DNA of 64,000 nucleotides, from contig JALLLT010000051.1 in NCBI GenBank assembly GCA_025266875.1, forward strand, positions 124,001 through 188,000, read 5' to 3'. The position numbers and the translations under genes were made by a program. The stretch's first letter is position 1; each line of letters starts with the position of its first letter. The notes beneath the pieces were generated by a model. It saw only the letters and a list, made by a program, of their open reading frames with translations. It searched no databases and was not told the origin of the DNA. Origin of the DNA: Fennellomyces sp. T-0311 (Eukaryota > Mucoromycota > Mucoromycetes > Mucorales > Lichtheimiaceae). Shown here piece after piece: positions 11,173-22,786 of this stretch.

Positions 11173-12603
11173 CTACTGGTCGTTCCGCGCTGCCTGCAGC
11201 CACGGGTGCCTTTCCAGCTCGTCCAGCTGTGGCCGCTTCGGCGGGTCGTGTTGCAATATCTGTTAATTAAATGTGAATCACTCGTCATTGATTACTCAAT
11301 TAGAACATACGCGTGTCACGAAATGCTGGGCGTTCATGCCGATGTGGCTCGGGAACGTGTACTTGAGCTGGATAATGCGATTGTACGTTTTGTTAATACT
11401 ATCCGGTTCCGGCTCCTCGAAGGGCGGGCTTCCGACCAGCAACTCGTAACACAGCACTCCGAGCGCCCAGATATCCACCTTCTTGTCGTGGGGCTTGTTC
11501 TCGATCATCTCTGGAGCCAGATAGTCCAGGGTGCCGCAGAAAGTTCGGCGGCTATATGTCGTTAGCGCCAAGGCTTATTGTTTCGTGTCGCTTCGGGCTT
11601 ACCGCGGCCTGTGGTCGTGCACAGCCCAACCAAAGTCAGCCAGCTTCAGCTGCCCGTCGGCGCCGATCAGGACTAGCACGCATTTTTAGCTTCATCTTTT
11701 TTTATATGTTTCTTAAATTAACCTTACCGTTCTCGGGTTTGATATCACGATGCAGGACACCCAAGCTGTGTATGAACCGCACAGCATCCACCATCTGCGT
11801 CATGTACTGCGGACCGCTGTTATTAACCCACTTTGCAACCTGTGAAGCCCCTACCTTTGCTACGGTTGTCTCGGCGATGGCTCCACTTTTCCGCAGTAGA
11901 TCGTGGAGACTTCCTCCCGGTGCGTTCTCCAGGACGATATAAACGTGCTTGGGGTCATGAAAGTAAGCATAGAGATGCAGAATGTGGGGATGCCTACAGA
12001 CAGCCACGTGGATCAATCACAGTTGAACAAGTACAGAAACTTGAACGGTTACCATAAGCGACATTGGATTTCAATCTCGCGCTTCAAAAACCGAAAGACG
12101 TTGGCATCCAGGATCTCTTGCTTGATCACCGTTTTTAATGCGACCACCTTTCCAGTCCTCAGCTCCGTGGCCGAATAGACCGTGCCTAATCGGCCCGTGC
12201 CAAGACACTCGCCCACGTCAAAGTCGTCCAAGCACCACTCCTTTCTAACCAACACTGTGAGTATTTCCCGATTTAGCATCGTTTGAGAGAAAACCCTTTA
12301 CTTTGTAGTCTGGGGATCCTTCGCCTCCTTTGGCTTTTCCTCAGTCCGTGCTTCAAAGCCGTGGTACCGTCGAACTGCAGGTGAATTCATGTAATCGTCG
12401 CCATCATTGTCCGTCTGTTGCGCAAGCTGGTGAAAGTATTCGGATCGTCGTTGACGTGACATTATTGTAACATCATCGTCGAATGGTTCAGGGCGCGTAG
12501 TCATGAGCTTGCGTCGTGGAGTATAGTCAACATAGGCAGAAATGGTCCCAATCGGAGAGGCAACCGAGTCTGATTCATCGAAATGTGATGTGGTCATTGT
12601 CAA
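11173..12603 (-). CDS. Aurora-family mitotic serine/threonine kinase
   Basis: Exons 12603-12302, 12244-12053, 11993-11855, 11806-11728, 11672-11603, 11551-11311 and 11259-11173 give 369 residues, close to yeast Ipl1. A poorly conserved 100-residue N-terminus precedes the kinase domain (about 103-360). Visible are the Gly loop LGTGRLGTVY, VALK lysine, catalytic loop HRDIKPENV, DFGW (Trp after DFG is an Aurora trait) and the activation segment RRRTFCGTLDYLAPEM with the phosphorylatable Thr of the Aurora RRxTxCGTxDYLxPEM pattern. It ends with a HPWL block. Members act in chromosome segregation as part of the chromosomal passenger complex with INCENP and survivin. One oddity is the 48-nt intron at 11854-11807, a multiple of three without stops, so retention would only insert 16 residues. 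The Gly loop has Arg-Leu where many kinases have small residues. Confidence 0.92.
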
Positions 12604-13614
12604 GAAGGACCAGCCATACGCGGTGTTTGTGTTTCGAAATAAAATATGCAGGTCGTCCCTGCTGTAATGCGATCAGTGGTGTGCTGATTAACAATGGCCT
12701 GAGTCCAGCTTGGCATTTGGGATACATCGATCTCAGGTACTCCTTGTGTGCTTGTAATTAGGCGCAGTTCAATTGAAGGCACTACATAAACTGAATCAGG
12801 CTCTTACGGCTTATTGGACAATTCATCCTGATATCAACGTGCATGTATGAATATACCATGTGTTACAGATTCAAAGAGATCGCTTGGTTAAGCACTTCTA
12901 GATCATCCTGCTTTTCTTCTTTTAGAGGACTGGACGTACACCAAGCGGTTTTATATCATGTGGAGTTCGAGTATGCTTCAGTACACAATGTCAGCGAGTG
13001 TTTGTTCATTTTATGAAGACATTACTGTAACACGGTATTTAACAAACCTACCTGTATGCTATATACTTTTTTTCTGGCAGTACGTAGGTACGTAAATGCA
13101 ATAACATTCTCAAATTTTCCTATTTCCTTTTTGGCGTTCATCATTGTTGGACGTTTCAATGTAATTGCTCGTTCTGCGTAGTTTATGCCATGAAGATCCA
13201 TCTGACTCCATTCAATCCAGCATATTAAACATGAAGGTTGCTTCTCGATAGCCCCATTGCAAGTTGGTTTTACCAATCCGCAGCATTTGCAAAATGCCAA
13301 GTTAGGTAACCTTTTTAAAAAGGTCACAGTGGCTGCGTACTCTTTTTTGGTTTTCTCTAGTCATAAAGACATAACACATGTGTATACCTTCGTTTAAATG
13401 AACCAGACGGGCATATACTATGAGCATATACAGTGTAGCACCATGTTATGTATCGGATTGCTGCTTGAATGTTAGCAGCCTTCTCATCTTCTCTCTCACA
13501 CTGAATATAGAAAAGAAGAGCCATACACATATTAGCTTTACGTTGATCCAAAGTCTGACTTGAATCGTGCAACTGCAAGAACGGCTGCTGGTATTTGGAT
13601 TTTGAGCTTCCCAC
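12600..13614 (-). CDS. Possible multi-exon gene of unknown function (structure incomplete)
   Basis: Three reverse-strand segments look coding: 13614-about 13390 (starts MGSSKSKYQQPFLQLHDSSQ; helical, 'MCMALLFYIQCEREDEKAAN'), about 13340-13030 (FCKCCGLVKPTCNG with CxxC and a second PSCLICW CxxC, a zinc-ribbon-like arrangement) and about 12790-12600 (VPSIELRLITSTQGVPEIDV to a TGA at 12600). The last has a good acceptor at about 12790. I could not join all segments in one frame by eye, so an extra intron or a frame lesion may be present. If real, its stop overlaps the Aurora start region by 4 bp on the same strand. No family is recognised. Confidence 0.35.
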
Positions 13615-13815
13615 ATTCGTAAAAGCGCGAACGACTTCCTTTCAATACGAACCTAGTCCCTGGATGCTCTTGTGTCATTAAATAGACCATACTAGTATGG
13701 TTGGCAATTTAGAGGAAGTATACTGATCTAGGTCCACTTGGTCCATTTTTCATGCGGTTTACAAGCAGAGAGATACGAATTCCGCCGACGTCAGCTGCAT
13801 ATACCTTAAGATTTC

Positions 13816-13969
13816 CAGTGGCCGCTTTATATAACGATACGATGGTGCAGCACAAAATTTATCGCTATATCAAAATACCATTATTTAAAATGGGTTTGGC
13901 AGTGGTTACAGTTTTGGTGCATCGAAATTGCATCGTTGTATAAAATAACATTGTATGAAGCGGCCACTG
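13816..13969. mobile_element. MITE, CAGTGGCCGC family, copy 1
   Basis: 154 bp element starting CAGTGGCCGCTTTATATAAC and ending with the inverted GAAGCGGCCACTG, followed by TA. The same outer sequence and the internal ATACGAYGGTGCAGC occur again at 54790. TA-flanked CAGT-ended short palindromes are typical of Tc1/mariner (pogo/Tigger-like) derived MITEs. The left flank lacks a clean TA, so the duplication is eroded on that side. Confidence 0.7.
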
Positions 13970-15766
13970 TACTTGAGCGACAGCGATCTCGTGTTATGCT
14001 GCGTGACTTTGACATATAATACACGTGATTGCATCTACCATGGTCTGGCTCGTAAATTCAACGGCTGAATATAAGCATGCACATACTCGTGCTGTTCATG
14101 TATACCCATGAAAAGAATATGTAAGCAATTCTTTTTCGGCGAGTCAAGAGAGCAGAACAGGAAGAGGAATGAAAAGATCCAATGGCACTCGTACCTCGCT
14201 CGAAATCCTGTAAAAACATGTGGAGCAGCAATTCTGTTATAGCATTAGTAACGCACTTCCAAGATTTAAACTGTAGACAGTACATGGATATCTGTAAACG
14301 TGTAGAAGATAATGAACTCAGGTTGGGTGACGCGAGGGCCATGACACGGCATAACCTATTACATACAATAAGTCTAAAGAAGTCTAGAATCGTCATGCAT
14401 CATTTTTTATGCAAAGACTTTTTACAGTGGTTATACTATTATTTGTCCCGCAAAAAATCAAAAGCTAAGATCTTCAGTTTGTGTTTGAAGTGAATGTCTA
14501 AAAAAATGCGACACAGCGATTGATTTAATTACATTCAACTTGTATCCTGCTAGCGGCAGACAGACTCATATCATCTAACTACGTCAAATGCGTGTGACGT
14601 TGATGAAACGGACTACGTAGATCCTACATTGATTCCATTAAACTACCCGAATTTAATCCCAAGATCGAATCATTCGATTACATGGTCAATGCAAAATGAT
14701 ATTGCCTTAATGATACTGTCTCGGCGAGTGAGATATATCCTGCGATGAGATCATTCTCCTGTAGAGACCACTGAATAAGCTCTCTTGGCGTCCGGCTAAT
14801 CCTCGAGAAAACCTTATACCTATATACATATATATATATCAGTTTACATAATTAATGGGTATCTCCGTCTGTGATCATTTACTCTACAAACTCCTTCTCT
14901 TTTAATCTATTCTCAATTCCGCTTTCTATGTAGAACATTAGAAGAACTTTTGATTAGTTCATAGAACTCCAATACAGTCATACAGATGACAAATCGTCTA
15001 AAGTTTATCACTTACAATGTCCGTAAAAATATTCAAACCATGCAAATCGATTATTTGTTTTTCCTTCATGGAACATCGATGCCGATCAACGGCGGATCTG
15101 GTAACCATGCAACCGTTTTTCTTACACGTGAAGCTATACTGGCTAATTCATCTATCCGGTTTTCTTTAATATTTTATATACTCTCAGTAGCACAGTGTTC
15201 CAGATACGCATAACATTCTTAACGAACACAACCAAGAAAGAATCGAACGGATGTCAACATGAACGTACAGAAACCCTACTTTACGCCAATTGGTAGTTGC
15301 ATTAGAAAAAACGCGGATTCTCGGTTCATCTTGAAATACTAAGGTAAATTCCTAATTCAGAAGGCCCGTCAAAGAGCGAAATATGTTGTAAGAAAAAAAG
15401 TGTCAATAAAAAAGTATCCGACAAACCTTTTTTTTCGCTTTCATCTTTTTTTTATATATCGATTCGAATATGTTCAAAACCTTATCCGTGCTATTACTTT
15501 TTCTAATGATGGCTATTATCACCGTTCATTCCGCAGTCATCATCGGTATAACGCTTTGTCGTCTTGTACACAGTATATGAAGGTTGTTTACTGATTGTGT
15601 AGATAGATGCCGGTAGACAATGCATCGTTGGATTAGACGACTGCCCAGAAGGCGAAAAATGCATCTCGCAAGATGATAGCTACGGACACTGTGGAAAGCC
15701 ATAAAGTTTTTCTTATAAAACTTGAGAGGACAAGAAGAGTTGTTTTGACTGATTAGGTCACGTATA

Positions 15767-15795
15767 CAGCGCACACACACACACATACACACAAA
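15767..15795. repeat. CA microsatellite
   Basis: Imperfect (CA)n tract, about 28 bp, with no functional context seen. Confidence 0.8.
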
Positions 15796-17931
15796 ACACG
15801 GATGCAAACGTGATATATGTAGGATATGCAACTTTAATTTTTATTCGATTTCTCTAAATTTCCAGAGCATTTTTTTGTTATCGTCCCCTGAAAAAAAATA
15901 GTTAAATGTTCCTAAATGTTGTATATTTAATGTCTGCTCGATTGGGTTACGTATACGTTCGTTCCCATTATACACTATGATCACGAATTCATAATAGGAA
16001 ATCAAGTATGATCATATTTGTCAAATCCAAATTCGATTGTCTATCATTAGAAACCCACAGTAGTGTAACTGTTGCAATATCCAAATATGTCTGTAGATCT
16101 GCAAGCCCGCTTACTCCAGTTGAAGTGCCATATTTGGGAGTCACTTTGATCAGTAATCTTGTTTATTTTTTAATTCGCTTATAATACTTTCGCTTACCAA
16201 GCTATGGAGAGGGAGATCCACGTGACGAACCAGAAGATCAATACGACAACCACAATCAATACTATGGTTAAAGTTGGAGACCAAGCAATATACTTTTGCC
16301 ATCAAACAAGATAAGGAAACCTACCGGCTCAAGGGTATGCTTCGAAAGGCGGCCGACCTCTTACCTGTTTCGTGGAAGCGCGATGTACCTTGCAGCTGCA
16401 GCTGATCTCCAAGGAATGTTTTTACTGGGAAGAGCCGGCGTTGGTCTAAGCAAAAAGTGTTGATGAGCATATGACAACTTACCACACATAGTACAGTAGT
16501 GTTCCCAACTTATTGTGATGAAAGGAATGGAAGGGGCTGGATGGCACTGAAGGAAAAGAAGACAACGAACGCATAGGACGATGATCTAATTATACTATTG
16601 AATGAACACTTGAACTTTGCCAACGTACAGTCAAGTTTCTAGTACTTGCCAGAAAAATGAATGTACTAGGAGATAGAAAGAGAAAGACGGTAGGTTCAGT
16701 GACCATTGCATACGAGAAAAAATTATTTTGATTCATCGGAAAGAATGTTCACTTGTTTTACTTACATGAGCATTATTTGGTTAAAGGTAAAGAAAAAACA
16801 TCAGTAGTCCCGCTGAAGTTGGTTCTTGTGTTTATGTACAGCAGCCGATCACTATACATGCCGTTCGTTGTAGTTGTTTGCGCATACATCACTTGTCAGG
16901 AGCTTAATCTTTTCAAGTTCATTGTAAGCATCGACGGTCCATGTGTTTTAATAATTGGTATTAATAAAGTATGGTTATGTGCGTAGCTCATAGGTCAGAA
17001 AAGATATTTCTACGTTGAAAAACTGTAGATTTGCATATGATATTCCCAAGCTCTAGTTATTCAATGCGTGGCAACCCTGCGCTATTACTCTGAATCCTAG
17101 TGAGTCACTATTTCATGTTAAAGTTCGAGATTCCACTTGCGCTTCAGTCGATAATTTTGTAATATCACATTTGGGCTGGAGCAATTTAATGAGTGTGCTG
17201 ATATTCTAATGAGTCGAGGCGCTTCGCAACTATTGTATTATATATACACCAGGAGCAAGTCGATAGGTTGTAAAGATGAGGTGGTTGCTGAACTGAAAAC
17301 AGTGGCTTGTACCTTTCCACTGTAATCGAAAATAGGAGGATAAAGAGAACGACACAATCGTCCAATATCTGATGCAAGACGACTCGGTTTTCTTGTAAGC
17401 GTAGTGAGGAAGCTACAGTAGTAGAAATGTATATCAAGTATAAAATTCGTTGAAAGCCGGAATAAGTATACGAATGGATTCTCGTTCGTTATATTTTTAA
17501 CTGGAGTTTCTAATACCTGTTCCTGGATAAGGATAAACGGTATTTGATCCTGGACGTACCGAATTGCAAGTTCATGTTCAACTGATGACAGAGGATATCG
17601 AAAGGGTAAAAAACCATTTGCAAGTTCTATGTACACCTTACTATCATCTTCAATTCGCCATAGTAAACGGATTATTCACGTTCAATGGGAAAGTACAGTG
17701 CATTACCTACAAATTCGCACTAACGCACCGACGTAATTCGCTAATTTGGATCTACATAGGACCCAACGCAGCCACCTTATTGGCTGGAGTTACTTCCCAC
17801 GACAACCACGGTCTCCAATGAGCAAATGAATTTTTCTTTGGTGTAATTTCTATTGGTGAGACATTAATCCCAGACATGTTTTCTGAGCCCAAGTTAACGA
17901 AAGCGAGTTGAGTTGCAAACAATCAGTCGCC

Positions 17932-18774
17932 ATGTTCAAATATATTCAACGATCAGCAGCAGAAGTAGCGGAATCCAGTGCAAAGGGTAACAATGCCTTT
18001 ATTTGCTTTCCACAATACAAGTCAAATTAAACTGTTTTGCTATGCAAGCCATTCGCATGGAAGGTCTTCAGGGCTGGAAAAAGGAACTGCCAATTATGTC
18101 GCTCAATTCAAAAAAAGATCTAAAGCATTGGGCGATCGGCTGCGACAAAGACATTGGTGGCTTTTCGGAAGCTTCACTTGAATTAACACCCCAAGGCACC
18201 GGACGTTTTCATGGCAACATTTCACTTGAATTACCCGCCAACCGCGAAATCGAACAAAGTGGTTATGCAGCGATTCGGACCAAGGTATGGAACAAAGGAC
18301 GTACGACACGCGTTATACTTATTTTTAACAACATAGGAACGAGAAGCAACCATGTGGGGTACACCATGTTGGGATACGAGCTTATTCCGTTACTTGGCGC
18401 TACGTGTTCGAGGAGACGAGCGAAAATACTTTGTAAATATCCAAACCGATACATATTTCCAAACCGATCTTTTCCAGCATCGATTGTTTCTACGCACGCC
18501 TGGACAATGGGAAACTGTCATGGTAACTACAATATGCATGGGAGATATCCGCTGTTAAGCAATGGATTAGATTCCGTTCCGAGATTTTGTATTTACGAGC
18601 AATGGAATGATCATGCCAGACCAAGTGGAGATGTTCCGAGAGAAAATCAAGACTGTGGGTGTATCCATTACGGATCGACAAGAAGGACCTTTCAATCTCG
18701 AAATAGATTGGATCAAAGCAATGAATAGCGAGAATACCGATGGCGATGAGGATCGGACGCCCGAAGTGGATTAA
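17932..18774 (+). CDS. Complex I intermediate-associated protein 30 (CIA30/NDUFAF1)
   Basis: Assembly chaperone of mitochondrial NADH:ubiquinone oxidoreductase. Exons 17932-17986, 18049-18284, 18337-18522 and 18571-18774 give 226 residues. Family hallmarks are DLKHWAIGCDKDIGGFSEAS, GRFHGNISLELP, the central TPCWDTSLFRYLALRVRGD with KYFVNIQT, RTPGQWETV and the C-terminal IPFRDFVFTSNG with EGPFNLEIDWIKA. The arginine-containing leader (MFKYIQRSAAEVAES) is short and could serve in mitochondrial import. The start is the only ATG that splices in frame into exon 2. The next gene begins 130 bp downstream on the same strand. Confidence 0.9.
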
Positions 18775-18903
18775 ACCACGACTCTTTGTTACATAGAATT
18801 TGTACTTGAAAAAAATGCATACCACACGTCTTCCAGTTCCAGCTTTCGTGTAACACTTAATTCTTTTGGCGTCTGCGCGCGTCTTGTTGCTGCGAGTTGC
18901 ACC

Positions 18904-19411
18904 ATGACACTTCGAGAATTAAAAATCAAAACCAACGTTGTGAAGCGGTACTTTTGCAGTTTTAACAAACCGTTAGCTTCCAAAAACTAAATGGGGAGTG
19001 CAGCATCTATAAAGAGCACATTGCGTATGGCAAGGAAGCTGAGCAGCAGCAAAAGAGAATTGACAAACTCATTGCCGAGAATGCAGATGAGGCTGATGTG
19101 CGAAAGCAGGCAAGTTTGCTTTTTCTTTTTTCTATTCAACGGTGATAAAGTGAGCGCCACTTTTAACCATACTGTTCATTAAACAACAGAAAGAAGTTCT
19201 CGAGGAGACTTTACAAATGATACCAGACGTCAAAAAACGTTTTGCCAAAGCCTATCAGGATCTTGAGGATAAAGTGGTAACGTATTGGAAACCGTGGTAT
19301 CGAACAAGGCGCTTAATGTGCTTTGTTATTTAGGAGGATCCTCAATATGAAGGAAGCACAGAATTGGAAGAGGCGCGTACTGTTCTTGCAGAGATCGTGA
19401 TTGAGCAATAA
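18904..19411 (+). CDS. Tubulin-binding cofactor A
   Basis: Small helical chaperone that captures beta-tubulin in the tubulin folding pathway (yeast RBL2 family). Exons 18904-18947, 19004-19109, 19190-19276 and 19334-19411 give 104 residues, the normal length. Visible are LRELKIKTNVVKRIYKEH, GKEAEQQQKRIDKL, the MIPDVKKRFAKAYQDLE block and ELEEARTVLAEI. Intron 2 (19110-19189) starts GCAAGT after an AG, a classic GC-AG intron; no GT alternative keeps the frame. Intron 1 has its acceptor at 19001-19003. Confidence 0.88.
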
Positions 19412-20676
19412 ACGCATACTGCCAATCATTGTTTGAATTGCGCGGGACAGGCATGTTTTCAAGGATCGACAAATAGTTTTATGTTCATAATCGTGATGAA
19501 AACACTTTGATAAGCTATGTTGTTTACTCTATCCCTTATCTCAAATGAGGTTACTCGCAGTTGTTGGCGCGTCGTCGCAGTAGACAAGGCAATGGCTGCT
19601 GGATTGGGTAGTACAGTGATGAACACTAATATCTCGCTGTACAATCTAAAATACGCAAAGATGACCCTTAGCATTAAGTGTAGTGCAGCTGTTTCGGGTA
19701 AAAGAAAGAGAAAAAGCGACACCCTACTTACACACGGGAAACCCGTTTTTTCACGTTAGTCAAAATGCAAGACGGGATAGTCCTTTTATCAGGTCGAGGG
19801 CATACCTGTTTATTGCTGCCTCAATACAACCATGACCCTAAATGTCACCATGACCGATGCCAAGTGGGTAGATCGGGATCATGTAGATAGAGTTTTTTTT
19901 TATATTTGTTAATGATTACATTATACACGGTTTACAGTAATTGATCGTTCTGGTCAGAAGTTTTTGGTAGTCAAACATTCGAGGATTAGGACTAAATGGA
20001 AAAAAAAGAGACCAATGAGGAGGGATTATCGTCCATGCGAGGAGCAGGAAGCAGAACATAAAGATTAAGTTTCACTCTCTGCATATATAAAAAAAACCTC
20101 CTACAAGCTTCCGAGCCGAGAAGCAAAATTAAGGGCATAATACCCGTCGCACGCGCCATCCATTGCTCCTTTAGGCAGTTCACCTACCTATTCGTATCAT
20201 AGCCCCCGCCTCCCCCTCCAGCAAAAGAGAACTTTAATGCCTCCTTACTTTTAACGATGATCGTCAAAGAAGATGCTTACCAGCGCATAAAAACAATTTT
20301 GAATAACGTAGAAAATAAAAAAAAAGCCATGCTTTGGACAAACTTATTGCAGAAATGTTGTCTTGCTTTCTGGGAACCTTGAAAGTAAAGATTTGGAAGA
20401 ACAAAGTTAATGTGAATGCAATTCATTTATGCCCTTTACGTTTCGTTGGAGCATCGACCTGCATTTACTCCAAAACAAGCTTGCTTGTCCTTTTAAACAA
20501 TACCGTAACTCACTCCCAAAAGTGCAACCCCCCAGTTTTTTTTTCCCTCACGGAACGTTTGGCTTATTATTTGTTAAAAGTGCTATTCATGATCTTTTTC
20601 TTTTTATTTTCTCTTTCTTTTTTTTCCCATCTTTTTCAGACAAAGTATTCTTTGACGATCATTTTCATACAACAAC
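19412..20676. other. Intergenic between cofactor A and receptor
   Basis: 1.26 kb with no supported gene. The distal part (20520-20676) is strongly pyrimidine-rich and ends in TTTTTCAG about 38 bp before the receptor ATG, so a 5' UTR intron is plausible. ATGATCGTCAAAGAA near 20255 recurs inverted near 20650, forming a possible stem that brackets this leader. Confidence 0.5.
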
Positions 20677-22602
20677 ATGGCAACGCTATCTTACAATATA
20701 GCAATGCCAGAAGGCGTTCCGAACCTACGATTTCCCGAAGATTGGCAAAACTATACGCTAAGACAAATCAATATTGCAGCAAACAGTATATCGATAGCCT
20801 CAGCTTCTGTTGTTTTAATTATACTACTTGCTATGCGCCTTTACGATTATCGCCTCGTCGACCGCGTATCAATACGGCTGACAGCAGCCATTTCATTCAC
20901 GGATTTGATTTCTTCGGCTTCGCTCCTTATATATTGCTTCACCAGCGATAGTGCATCGGGGTGCCAAGTAGCTTCGTTTCTCATCATTTGGTTGACCAAT
21001 CAGTACATGTTCCTGACGACTGCTATTGCATTTAATCTTCAATGGCTCTTTCTGCAGGGCCGTTACTATAATGCAGTATTCGAGAAATGGTAATAAGTGA
21101 AGATAGAAAGTACTGTTAAGATGCTTAGTTGTTTATTATCACTAGGTACTACATCGTTTCTGTATCACTATCTCTATTAACAGCCGTTCTGCCCACTGCA
21201 AACAATGTTTTGGGTTACGACGTTGCTCAAGGTGTCTGTTGGTTTACACGTACGTTACACTTGGTACTTTATGGAAAAAAAGTTATACTCATACTTTTTT
21301 TGCATTTAGCATCGTACACATTTTCGACCCAGTTATGGGAGTACGGTACCTACATTGGTCCTCAGCTCGCTTGTTTGATGTACTGTACCTGCGTTGTTAC
21401 CCTGGCGGTCATCAAACTTCTGCGTGATTCCAAAAGCCAACTTGATCCAGAGACCACTCTCCCGACCCAGTCCATTGTAAGCCATGTAGTCCGACGGATA
21501 CTTCTCTATCCGCTCACACCGCTACTGACACAACTCGGCTTTATTGTTTCGGAACTTTATATGTTCCATAATGTCGAGTAAGTTTTCATGGGAGTGGTAT
21601 AGAAAAAAGGAAAAGCGTCCTAACATGTGAATATTATAATAGAGTGAGTTACCCACTCAATGTATGGGGAGTCCTCACCAAAGCACTCCCAGGATTCTTT
21701 AATTTGGTGGGGTTTCTCATGGACCCCGCATTTATGGGCGCACTAAGGCTCTTAAAGCGGTAAGTTAGTAAAACCAAAGCAAAAGGCTGGGACGTTGAAT
21801 ACTTATATCGGCTTCTAGTGACCTCATTAGGCGGTACGGTGACACGTCCCCGGACCTTCAGCGATCAAACTCGCATCGAAGTTTTGATAAGCGCTCTTAC
21901 AAAATCTATGCAGACCATGGTGCACTTGACTTTGTCATTCCCCGTGATACAACCTGCACATCCCTGGCTCCTTTAGCCAATGATCGACAACCAAAGACAT
22001 CCAATAACAGGTGCATGCGATGGCTCGTGAGTCAGTTATGTACACCGCCACCCACACCACCAGCGTCAATGACAGAAAAATCGGCAACACCGGAAATACC
22101 ATCATTTCTAACCTCACCCATGGATACGCAAGATATTATAAAGTCATCGGAGCCATGTCTATCAATCCCGGTATTTTTCGAAGATCAACTGGATGAGGCT
22201 GTACCTTGGCGAGTATTGGAGGCTGATGAACACAACCAAGACGTACGACGAGGTAGTTACAGCAACACAACACAACAAAGCGACCGAGAAGTCGATAGTT
22301 GGCTGGAATTGAGTGAACCAGTATCTCCGTCCCGCATGTCACAATGGCTCAACAAGCGTGGTGATTCGTTTGAAATAGTGCGTGATCGTGTTGCCCGTAG
22401 CTCCAAAAGCATACGTCGATGGTGTCGACAACAACAACAACTTCATCAAGAAGGACAGCTGGAACATGTCGAAGAACCCGATCTTGACACACGACGGTCC
22501 CGGACTCTCTCTGGATCGTACTTTGACCCTCGATCATTACAATCGGTGCCGGAATCACACTTGGAAACACTCGAAGAAGCTTCACGACAATACCATCATT
22601 AG
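20677..22602 (+). CDS. Seven-transmembrane receptor, fungal GPCR-like, with long cytoplasmic tail
   Basis: Exons 20677-21089, 21146-21249, 21310-21577, 21643-21759 and 21819-22602 give 561 residues. Hydrophobic helices lie at about 37-60, 72-92, 100-130 (with QYMFLTTAIAFNLQWLF), 140-160, 180-205, 230-250 and 260-285. Then comes a hydrophilic Ser/Pro-rich tail of about 270 residues (SPSRMSQWLNKRGDSF, RRWCRQQQQLHQEGQ). The pattern resembles the cAMP-receptor-like/Git3-type fungal receptors that couple to heterotrimeric G proteins. The assignment is by topology and general resemblance, so the ligand is unknown. CW in LGYDVAQGVCWF is a likely disulphide cysteine at the second extracellular loop. 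Its end faces the convergent gene at 22787. Confidence 0.78.
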
Positions 22603-22702
22603 CACCAACATTCTTTTTTTTTCATATCTTGATGTACATAGTTTTCTGTTTCTTTTGTAAAAAAATAAATTCACTCGCTTTCTTTTTTTGGATTTGTTAT
22701 GA

Positions 22703-22713
22703 CGGGGGGGGGG
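22703..22713. repeat. Poly-G run
   Basis: About ten G in a row between convergent genes, a likely sequencing or length-variation hot spot. Confidence 0.8.
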
Positions 22714-22786
22714 TGCGGTGCGTGTTGCTGTATATAAGTTTATGAAAATATAAAAAAAGGATAAAACAAAAATGCAATCGAATGCA

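Larger units (their letters stand above)
13615..17931. other. AT-rich gene desert
   Basis: No gene is supported over 4.3 kb. It contains a MITE (13816-13969), an AT microsatellite (about 14820-14840) and a CA microsatellite (15767-15795). A more GC-rich patch at 16200-16450 could be a decayed coding fragment, but its frames are short. A reverse-strand frame of 132 codons at 17238-17636 has no recognisable motif, and I leave it uncalled. The last 100 bases should hold the CIA30 promoter. Confidence 0.5.

Noticed and set aside
15770..15795. CRISPR-like or satellite array
   Set aside because: Simple CA microsatellite; no spacer structure, and the genome is eukaryotic.
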